From contig JAKSZU010000027.1 of assembly GCA_026018925.1 (NCBI GenBank), forward strand, positions 2,923,531 through 2,987,530: 64,000 nucleotides of DNA. Direction: 5' to 3'. A program made the position numbers and the translations under genes. The stretch is from Tupaia tana (lineage: Eukaryota; Chordata; Mammalia; Scandentia; Tupaiidae). The notes beneath the pieces were generated by a model. That model was given only the letters and a program-made list of their open reading frames with translations. It did not search any database and was not told the origin of the DNA. Positions within the stretch are counted from its first letter, which is position 1. Every line of letters starts with the position of its first letter. Below, piece after piece: positions 55,568-64,000 of the stretch.

Positions 55568-55842
55568 CTTCTGATTTTATCACTATGAGATGAAAATTGA
55601 AATACACAGGAACCGGGACCTATAACATTCTGTACTCACAGTTCCCGGATGTTTTCCATTCAGCCCTGCCCTCTGCCCAAAGTAAGGACCCTCGAAGCCC
55701 AGAGCCGGCTCCGTGTGTTCAGACCGGGGTTCAGACTGGGGCACGGGGAGATGGCAGCATGCTTCCGTCTGCCCCCCAGCCTCTGCTACCACCGCTGGCC
55801 GTTCACGGAAGCAAAGGTTGTGATCTCTCTTATTACGCACCT

Positions 55843-56003
55843 CCCGTCAACGGTGGCCCTTTATGTGACAGCCAACAAAGCTTTCCTATCCTTGTCTGAG
55901 CAGCAGGTCTCCACTTGCTTTCCCGTCAACGGTGGCCCGGGGTGTGACAGCCAACAAAACCTTCCTATCCTTGTCTCTGAGCAGCAGGTCTCCACTTGCT
56001 TTC
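55843..56003. repeat. Tandem duplication, two units of about 79-82 bp
   Basis: CCCGTCAACGGTGGCCC begins at 55843 and again at 55922; both units contain TGTGACAGCCAACAAA, TTCCTATCCTTGTCT and end CTCCACTTGCTTTC. Confidence 0.92.
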
Positions 56004-57099
56004 TAAAACCAAATGAAAACACAAACAGCTAGAGGGCATGGCTCATGGAAGCGAGGGGCTCCGCACGGCGGCGTGATGGGTTTCTTCCTCGAGTGTACCC
56101 TGTGTACCCTCTCAGGGGAGGCCCTGAGAATCTCGGCAAAGCCACAGGGGCAGCCTGGTCACCCGATCCGCTTCTCATGAGCATGGACGCTCTTACGTGG
56201 TCGTGTCAAAGGGCTCTGGGTTTTCTCCAGGCTCTCCCATAGGACCGCCGTTTAAGACAAAACCCTGCAACCCTTCGCTCTAATCTTCCCTTTCCGGTCC
56301 CTTCAGTAATCACAGAGGTGACAGCGTCTGAGGGCTGGGTGGGAACAGAAAACCCTCTGCGCTGTGACAACGCTCGGGGCGTGTTCGAGGTGACCTGGAC
56401 AAAGCACGAAGCCGAGTGTCTGCGCGGTACGTTTACCATCAGAGGCCCGGCTCCGCGCTCTTTCCGGAGTAAATCCTCCTCTCACCGTCGCTTTTCTAGA
56501 TTAGAAATCCGTAAATGCTGGCTGACTGTCTATTACTGAGGACAGGTCTCGGTCCTCGCCTCGTGTGCTCTCCGGAACACCGGCGTGGACGACTCGGCGA
56601 GTCACCTGAGGGTCAGAAAACTGCAGACGGCCATCTTCACTGCACTTCATGTCAGCACACACTGAGCTGGGTATGCGCCCTCTGGTTTCCAGGAAGACAG
56701 AGATTTTCTAAAGCAATTCCAGGAAAGGAAGCGAATGTGCCCTTTGATGTGTTTGCCAACTGAGATACAAACTAGATCTAAATGTGTAAATAGCGATTAT
56801 TTCTCCCACGTCACCGCGTTGCCGTGCCAGCACACCACGGCCCTCGGGGTACTTGTGGACGTATCAGCCATCACCTGTGTGGTCACCCCGGTGTTTCTCC
56901 AGCCTCCACTCTTCCCTTGAACCTCAGATTGACTCACTCAGACCCCTTCCACCTACATCAGGGCTCAGGTGATCTCATCAAGCACGCCCTTGCTGAAACC
57001 CCTTCTGTGATCCCCATCAGTGAGAGTGGTGCCTGGCCCCAACACGGCCTGCCTGCGGGTTCCTCTCTAACTTGGCCTCTAGCCTCTGGACTCACCTCC
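56004..57099. other. No feature recognised
   Basis: Intergenic DNA between the duplication and a diverged SINE. Confidence 0.4.
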
Positions 57100-57315
57100 T
57101 GCCCCGTAGCCTAGTGGGGACGGAAGCTGGATCCCACATGACCAGCTGTGGTTTGAACCCGGGCCCTGGCGGCTTGAGAAACGTACCACTAGGTGCATGT
57201 GGGGTGTACCAGGGTCCCGAAAGAATGGAGAGGTGAAGGGGCAGGGGTGGGGGCGCCGTCTCCCTCTCTCTGTCTGTGGTCAGGGCACACTCCCTCTGGT
57301 TAAGAAAATAGTAGA
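57100..57315 (+). repeat. tRNA-derived SINE, L-form, diverged
   Basis: CCCCGTAGCCTAGTGGGGACGG head, GGTTTGAACCC B-box region, reduced body. Confidence 0.65.
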
Positions 57316-57657
57316 GAGAAGAAGGGAAAGAGACGGGGTGGGGGAGGGAGGTTCGGGTGGGACGGAGGATGAAGTCACGGGGCTTCTATCTTTGGATGGA
57401 CGAGGCTCCTCCCAGGGACCATGGCCGGTAATCCGACGCGTTGGTCATTGGCTCAGAAGGCTGACATGGCTCCCCGTTGCCTGTGGACAAAACTGACGGC
57501 CTTCCTGACACATCCAGTTCCCCCACATCGTGGCCTCGGCCACCTCTCCCTCACACCCTCCACTCGGGGCTCCCTGGCCTGCAAACACAGGCTGTCCGGA
57601 AGGACCTGTCCTAAGATGGGGGTCACTGCGCTTTCCTCTGCGAAAGCACCCTGTGTG

Positions 57658-57905
57658 TTTTAGTTCTTTAGATTTCTGCTATAGGGCACATGTACTAAAC
57701 ATGAAAGTGAGAAACACCCCCTGGGGGACGGCCAAGCTGCACGCCCTCCTCCTCCATTCTCCTCTTGGGATTTTGGGCATGCACACGCACACGCACACGC
57801 ACACCCACCTGGCATGTTTCCAAAGCTGCCAGGTCCGGGACTTGAACTGCGCAGTTGGTTATGTGGGATTCAGAATTTTAACCACCATGCCACCTGCTGG
57901 TGCCC
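57658..57905 (-). repeat. tRNA-derived SINE, L-form
   Basis: Good reverse copy with a CACACG run in the body; forms an inverted pair with the next SINE. Confidence 0.87.
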
Positions 57906-57933
57906 ATCATATGTGTTTTAAAAAGGAATTTTA

Positions 57934-58190
57934 GGGACCAGCAGTTAGTATAATGGCTATGTCGCTGGACTCCCACGTAGTCGACCGCGGTTCGAGTCCC
58001 GGACCCAGTGGCTTAAACTCACGCCGGGCGCGTGTGCGTGCGTGCCCAAGATCCCGAGAGGAGAATGGAGGAGAAGGGATTGCGGCATGGCCATCCCCCC
58101 TGGGGGGTGATTTCTCGCTTTCTGTCTCTCTGTCTGTCTCTGTCTGGTGAGCGCACGCGCCCTATAGCAAACACCTTTCCAAAAAAAAAG
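57934..58190 (+). repeat. tRNA-derived SINE, L-form, young reference copy
   Basis: Near-consensus: GGACCAGCAGTTAGTATAATGG, perfect B box GGTTCGAGTCC, AGGAGAATGGAGGAGAAGG, CCCCCCTGGGGGG, GCGCACGCGCCCTATAGCAAA. Confidence 0.93.
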
Positions 58191-60562
58191 GGGGGATTTT
58201 AAATGGGTTTTAGGGGGGAAACATAATTATCTGTCTATGTAGCACCCTTCTAGGGAATAGATTCTGCATATGTCATAATATTCTTCCAACTCTGGAGGAA
58301 AACATAAAATCAGATAGCTGAAAAGAAAAATCTATCAGTGAATTCTAGGCATGGAAGGATTGTAAGAGTAAAATGTTGTAAACAAAAACGAATCGAAATC
58401 CTATCTGCTTCACTGGGTGATCCATTGTGCTGGTAAATTTTCTAAGAAAGCTGGAGAGGAACAGGAAACGGAAAATCCGCCTGGTGTTGAGTCGTTATTG
58501 TGTTGTCACTACGCGCTGCACACCTGTCTTACCTCCTGCGAATGCGACTTCACGCACAAATGCATCCGAGCAAGAATAAGCTTCGGAAGGACTTGAACGG
58601 GAGCTGGGGGTGCAGAAGACATGCTCCTATTCCAGCAAACACAGGTGTGTGGGGGGGAAGCCTGCTGCACTGCGGGACCGTCATGGCGCGGAGAAACGGA
58701 TCAACCAGGCGACGTCAAGTGAGCAGGAAGAGAGGGCAGCAGTTCTCGGCACGGCTGTGGCCTGTAGCGTGGGGTGCTTAGCACAAGGGGTCTCGTTGAC
58801 TTCTGACAAGCAAGGTGACGTTCACCATCCCTGATTTGCGCAGGGAGAAACTGGCTCGCGGCTTGCTCAAGGTGACAACACTAACAAAGGATTCAAACGC
58901 GGTGTCTTGACGCGCAGTTTTCTGCGCTGGTCCCAGCAGCTCCGAAAAGCAAACTGGTGCCATCTCGTGGCGGAACTGAGACAGGCCCCGGGCAACAAGC
59001 TCCTCGCCCAGCCGGGTTTAGGAAACGGGGATGGGAAACGGGGATGTCGACTCTTACACTGCAACCCCTCGACCACCGCCCCCGCCCCCCAAAAAAGACA
59101 ATGCAAGACAAAGGGAAGTTCCTACTAAAAATACTCTCCCCCCAGACCGGGAAACTAGAAGCCCCCACCCCCTGCTCGCTCCAAATTCCCAGGGTTCCTG
59201 TGACCTCGTTCTTCCTTCCCTCACCCCGACCCGGCACTACTTCAACACCGAGGACCTGCCCTGTGCTCACCAGGCCTGCGTGGTTCACCGCTTCACACGG
59301 CACGCTCGGGCGCTGTCCCAGGAACAAATGCACCCAGAGCCCGCGAGGCCTCCGGTTCACATGTGAGCAGCAGAGACGGAGGCTCGAAGGCATGAAACCA
59401 TTTCCTAAAGCCACACGCCCAGCAAATGGCAGACCCGGATTTGAACCAAGGGCAGCCTGCCTGCAAGGAGACACATGGCTTAGTCCCTGCCACCCTGCCG
59501 GCTCAGGGGAGTTACGAGGCTGTCAGGAGGCAGCCGGCAGCGTCCGAGCCGTTGTCCGACATGCCCGCTGGGTTCTGACCACCAGCCTCCTGGGCTTGGT
59601 TGGCAGTTCAGGGGCAGGCTGGTGGGGGGTCGTGGAGCCACCGACTGACGGCAGCCTGTCACCAGCCACGACAGTCCCCCCAGTCATCCAGGCCATGCTC
59701 CTGGTGGACAGGACAGAGAGCTCCCTTCTGAGTGAGAGCAGAGGTTCGAGACCTGCAAAGGGGCCTCCCCAATCCCAGAATGAGAGAAGAGTGGGGTCCC
59801 TCGGGTGGTAGGCGGAAGCTAGTCAAGAAGCAGGGGTAGGGACGCTGGGCTCCAGGCCATTTCTCCGCGTGCTGGGCCTCAGAGCTGCTGGGTGGGGCAG
59901 GCGTCCCGATGGCAGAGAACAGGCCCTGGGCCACTGGGGGCCTCAGAGCCCAAAAGTCCATCCTGTCAGAATTGCACGTGACTTTTCTTCCTCTCTTGCT
60001 TTCTAATTCCAATTTATTCCTGTCAATTCTGCTTACGGTAACAAATATTGGGGTAATTCAACTTACAGTGAAGAGACAGTAGCTGGGAGCAGCCCGCGGC
60101 CGGCCGGTTGTTTACGTAGGACTGTGTAAGGTGTAAGCAGACAGGCACGGAGCGATCTCACCTTCGCAAGAAAATGGCACTGTACGCGCACGTGTATGTG
60201 AACTTGCACGTGTGTCTGGGCACACGTGCAGAGAGAGACAGAAGGAAGTGAGAGAGTACGTCAAGATTTTACCAGGAACTGATTGTATTCTCAGAAAAGC
60301 TGGGATTACAGGGGCCTGGTTCTTTATTTTCTCCTTCTGTCTGTGTTGTTTATTTTCTTTTTTTCGGTAATGAGGATGTACTATTTCGAGAACAGCACAA
60401 CACAGTAAACTAGACAGTAAAACTCTACTGTGGGCCGCTGCGTTCCTTCCCGCTGATCCCGTTTTCCAACATGCACGTCCCTTCCTGCATTTTGTAATTA
60501 TAAACAACCTGGAACCAGGAATATTGGCAGACATCGAATAAGAAATAAAATAATATGATAAA
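58191..60562. other. Intergenic interval with two MIR fragments
   Basis: MIR-like at 58830-58915 (GGCTTGCTCAAGGTGACAACAC) and 59370-59480 (AGCAAATGGCAGACCCGGATTTGAACC). A 284-codon frame at 58957-59811 covers the second. A CTCF-like GCCATCTCGTGGCGG is at about 58960. Confidence 0.5.
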
Positions 60563-60765
60563 AGATTGTGGGCTGCCAGATCCCACAGAGCTGTCTGCCT
60601 AGTTCAAATCTTGGCCCTGGAAGCTTGAAAAACGTGCAGGAGTGTGCGTACCCTGACGTGTCGGAGAGTGAAGGGGGCTGCCACGTGGCCATGCCGTGTT
60701 TTCTGCACTTCCTCTCTGTCTCTCTGTCTCTCCATGCTCTTTGGCAAAACGAAGAGATTGAGGAC
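60563..60765 (+). repeat. tRNA-derived SINE, L-form, partly deleted
   Basis: Head fragment CTGCCAGATCCCACAGAGCTG, GCTTGAAAAACGTGCAGG, CT stretch and TCTTTGGCAAAACG end. Confidence 0.65.
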
Positions 60766-62042
60766 GTGGGCAGAAGGCAGGATCTGCCCAGTTTTCACTT
60801 CTAACGCACAACATGATCTGAGGCCCTGTCCAGCCTCTTTTAGGAAACGGAAAGTTTTGTTTTGTTTCATTTTGTTTTTATAAAGTTCAGTGATTTCAGG
60901 TCTCTTCTAAGGCAAAACCCTACAGCCCTTGAAACAGAAGTTTCATTTCCTGAACTTTTAAAGGAGCGCTGTTTTCAGGTCTCTCTGCGAGCCTGCCTCC
61001 TGGAGGTCTAAGGCCATGCGCCCACAGGCGGGCTCGGAACCACAGGGTTTCCAAGGCCCCGTCCTTCCTGGGCTTGGTCACGGATGGGCCCCCAACACCA
61101 AGTCAGGTGCTGGCCGCTGGGGAGAGAAGGCCGGTTAGAGAGCCAGCCCTCCCCTCTTCCCAGAGGGCACTCTCTCCTTGGCACCCCCATTCCACACGGT
61201 CCTACTGGGGAGACGAAGCAGTCCGGCCAACTAAACGACCTGTCCCGGGCCCGACCGTGGCACGGCAGTGCGACGTCACACTCCGGGAGGCCACCCCCCC
61301 CCGGGACCTGGAGACCTCCCTGAGGACACCACGCACACACTTGTCCTCAGTTCAGAGCTGGCTGTAGACTGGGGGGCTGGAGCCCGGGATCAAGGCCCTA
61401 CTGGGATTGCCCTGTCTCACTCTCTGACTCTCAACCATGCAATGAACGAATAATATTTTAAAAAGACCCTGCTGCACCGATACAGAAGAGCGGGAGGCAC
61501 CCTCTGTTGTTGGGAAGCATCAGCGGATTTGCACGTAACATGCACAGAATCAACCGCAAAGTCAAGACAGAACGTCATGCAGATTTAGACAGCGAGTGGA
61601 AGAAAGAGCGATGCAAAGTCTTCGTCTCCTCGAGCAGCCAATGGGTGGGCCCAGCAGTAATTTCCTGTACACCTCCGGGGACTCCTAAATTAAGTTCGGA
61701 AGTGTGTGTGTGTGTGTGTCTGGTTCAGACGCTCAGATGACCTCAGACTTGGTATTATAAAATCAGAAAGTCAAGAAGACTCCCTAAGAGGTGCCTCCCT
61801 CCTCAAAGAAAGTATCATTTCACCTGTACAATCCCCTCTCAAAAAACCACCAGTGTCACTTCAAAAAACGACTTCTTTTTTAACAGAAATTTAATGGCAA
61901 CCCCCCTTCCTCTTTCTCTTTGTACTTCACTTGGCAAGAACTTGTACTGTGTATCGGCCATACCAAAAATGTCGTTTATTATCCTTTTGATCTTCCCAAC
62001 CCCGAGAGGGGTTTGTTACCCTTACCTTACTGATTCAGAAAC
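60766..62042. other. No feature recognised
   Basis: Intergenic; a short GT run at 61704-61720. Confidence 0.4.
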
Positions 62043-62053
62043 AAGCACTTAAG

Positions 62054-62319
62054 GGACCAGCAATTAGCAGAATGGCTATGTTGCTGGACTCCCACGTAGT
62101 CGACCGCGGTTTGAGTCCTGGACCCGGTGGCTTAAAGCTCACGCCGGGCACGTGTATGTGCTTGCCCAAGATCCTGAGAGGAGAATGGAGAAGGGATTGC
62201 GGCATGGCCATCCCTCCTGGGGGGTGATTTCTTGCTTTCTGTCTCTCTGTCTCTCTCTGTCTGTCTGGCGTGCGCATGCACCTTATAGCAAAAACCTCTC
62301 AAAAACAACAACAACAAAA
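62054..62319 (+). repeat. tRNA-derived SINE, L-form, young
   Basis: AAGCACTTAAG at 62043-62053 and 62320-62330 is a perfect 11-bp duplication. The head and 3' end are nearly consensus; the tail is CAA-rich. Confidence 0.93.
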
Positions 62320-62427
62320 AAGCACTTAAGTGACTCCTAAACTTGATGTGAAGAGCTGAGAGCTGAATCTAGTGTTTCATATCAAATGTCTTATCCTTCT
62401 CAACCTCCAAGGAAATATTGCTAGGAC

Positions 62428-62610
62428 ACTTTTTTTTTCCTTTTAGTTGCCAGAGGGTACATGAGCTCTCCAGGAGGAGACAGGGAGAGATGGGAGGAAG
62501 CAGCCCCCAGTGGGGTGTGGTCACGCTGCAATCCCTTCCCCTCCAGGTCTCCGTCCCCTAGGATTTGGGATGTTGCACACACACACACTCACAGCAGTTC
62601 TAGAGCTCTG
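62428..62610 (-). repeat. tRNA-derived SINE, L-form, head missing
   Basis: Tail complement and body up to the CA stretch; the head is lost. Confidence 0.7.
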
Positions 62611-62658
62611 CTCCTTCTCTTCCTTCCTCTGCCCCTCCAGCTCAGCAACACAGCAGTC

Positions 62659-62835
62659 CCTGGGGCCAGCAGGTGGTGTGGTGGTTAAAGGCACTAGATT
62701 CCCACATGGCTGACCACGGTTCACATCCCAGACCTGGCAGCTTGCTTTCTTGCTTTCCCTGTCTCTGGTAAAATCTAAAAAAATAATAATAACACAATGG
62801 AATTATATAAATAATTCTAAAACAAAATAAAAAAG
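62659..62835 (+). repeat. tRNA-derived SINE, S-form
   Basis: GGGGCCAGCAGGTGGTGTGG head, direct passage from GCAGCTTG to the CT stretch, tail GGTAAAATC ... AATAATTCTAAAAC. Confidence 0.87.
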
Positions 62836-62949
62836 AAAAGAGGGAAAGAAGGAAGACAGACAGACAGCCGTCCTCTTGAGCTTACCCCCTAGGACAAGCC
62901 AGGACAACTTCATCCAAGGACGGAAATTGTCATTCGTCTGCTTAAAACT

Positions 62950-63070
62950 CACAGAAAAGCAGAACCGGGAGGAACCTTAGAGACCACTTCTTCAAGCCTC
63001 CTGTTTTCGCAGTTGAGAACGAGGCGTTAGATGGGTGACCAGGACCATCCGTTGGTCCCTTTGCCTGGGG
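62950..63070. repeat. MIR-class fragment
   Basis: GGAACCTTAGAGACCACTTCTTCAAGCC ... TTTTCGCAGTTGAGAACGAGGCG resembles an old MIR-type consensus. Confidence 0.5.
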
Positions 63071-63319
63071 CTCCGGCCCACTGAGGTCACAGATGGGGCA
63101 GGAACATGTGTGGTGAGCGGGAGAAACAGGGCCCTCCTGGCCAGGGTCAGGCCTTCCTTCTGCCTCTATGTCCACTTGGTAATTCTTTAAATAAATGACA
63201 AGCAAGGGGTACGTGGCAGACGCAGCAGCTTCTGGGTGGCTTCACCCACCGACGCATACATTGGGGGTCATTATTAGGGACACGCATTTCCATCTTGTTC
63301 TTAAAGCATCTCTGTCATC

Positions 63320-63598
63320 TAATTTTATTTTATTTATTTATTTTTAAAAATTTTGCCCGACGGTTGCGTACACTCACCAGAGGACGGTGGTGGTGGTGGA
63401 GGAGAGTGAGGAAGCACCCCCATAGGAACGCTCACCACCACCAAAATCCACCCTCCCCTCTCTCTCCTACGCCGACTTTGACTTTGGGCATGAGTGCTCA
63501 CGTGCCCAGCGAGTTTCTCAAGCTGCTTGGATCCAGGACTTGGACTGCATAGTCGGCCACATGGGATCCAGCTGCCTTCACCACCCCATAGGCTGGCT
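63320..63598 (-). repeat. tRNA-derived SINE, L-form, diverged
   Basis: Reverse copy with (ATTT)n tail complement and head complement GGGATCCAGCTGCCTTCACC. Confidence 0.75.
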
Positions 63599-64000
63599 AA
63601 TTTTATTTTTTAAAACCCTCCCTTGCACGGAGATTAGAACTAGTTCTCATAAACAAACACTGTTTGGACCGTATTTACTGATTCCAGGACACTGTGTCCA
63701 TTCTGGGGTAAGTACTATCAGCCTGAATGCTTCTCCGAGCAGAAGGTTCTCCTTCACGTCCGACTTCACCGATTACTTCCCTGTAATCAGCATGGCCGGG
63801 GGGCGCGCCCCACCAAGCAGGACGGGCAAGCCACTCGTAGCCACACTCTGCAGGAAGACGAGACTGTCTGGCAGATTTTGTTCAAGGTCCGAAGGTCAAG
63901 GGTTTCAGCTATGATCGCGTAGCTCTTATCAGACTTGGAGAGAGCTGCCCTCTGAATTTCACCAGTCTGGATTACAAATGGTTGAGCACTCTTGGAAGGG
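63599..64000. other. No feature recognised at the right edge
   Basis: I looked here for exons of the gene expected beyond GALNT15 (DPH3 in human) and found none. Confidence 0.4.

Noticed and set aside
57940-58010. Possible tRNA gene with A and B boxes
   Set aside because: The anticodon arm and acceptor stem do not fold and the sequence continues into the SINE body; it is a SINE head.
57953-58150. Recurrent short protein of the type MCVRAQDPERRMEEKGLRRG in many places
   Set aside because: It is the translated body of the L-form SINE and appears wherever a copy lies; it is not a gene family.
58957-59811. 284-codon open frame on the + strand, longest in the window
   Set aside because: GC-rich, Pro/Arg/Gly-rich translation without a recognisable domain; it crosses a MIR fragment and has no splice or regulatory context.
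63599-64000. Exons of the neighbouring gene DPH3
   Set aside because: Expected beyond GALNT15 from human gene order, but no matching sequence was found on either strand.

Overview
The window is nuclear DNA of a placental mammal. It carries one protein-coding gene, split into ten coding exons, in sequence full of L1, MIR, MaLR-type LTR and tRNA-derived SINE repeats. No Alu, rodent B1/B2, carnivore, ruminant, horse, vesper-bat or typical afrotherian SINE was recognised. The dominant SINE is one I cannot name, so I leave the lineage open.

Layout. Positions 1-31,345 are intergenic: SINEs, two MaLR/MLT1-like LTRs, MIR, MER5-like and L1 fragments, a 78-bp mariner-type miniature element, and a long antisense L1 block (about 19.76-25.26 kb) broken by at least five younger retroposons. 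Positions 31,346-51,829 hold the gene, on the + strand: GALNT15, polypeptide N-acetylgalactosaminyltransferase 15. Its exons join into an uninterrupted 622-codon reading frame with a membrane anchor, stem, catalytic domain with the DxH metal motif, and a C-terminal ricin-type lectin domain. Eight of nine introns are GT-AG; intron 7 is GC-AG. Intron 1 contains a 0.9-kb TG/CA-rich tract and, next to it, a CpG cluster with a CTCF-like motif. Positions 51,830-64,000 are the 3' flank: more SINEs, a 79-bp tandem duplication, MIR fragments and an AT-rich block that may be a conserved regulatory element. No second gene was found.

Repeats. The main SINE has a long form (L-form, about 250-270 bp) and a short form (S-form, about 150-180 bp). 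Both begin with a tRNA-like head that contains pol III A-box- and B-box-like sequence. The L-form body has a GT-rich stretch, a conserved purine-rich block, a C-run/G-run palindrome, a CT-rich stretch and the end CCCTATAGCAAAAACCTCT. The S-form goes from the head straight to the CT stretch and usually ends GGTCAAATTAAAATAA. About 45 copies or fragments are listed; several have perfect 9-11 bp target-site duplications and look young. The protein acts in the Golgi, adding the first GalNAc of mucin-type O-glycans to serine or threonine. Nothing in the flanks suggests a partner gene.
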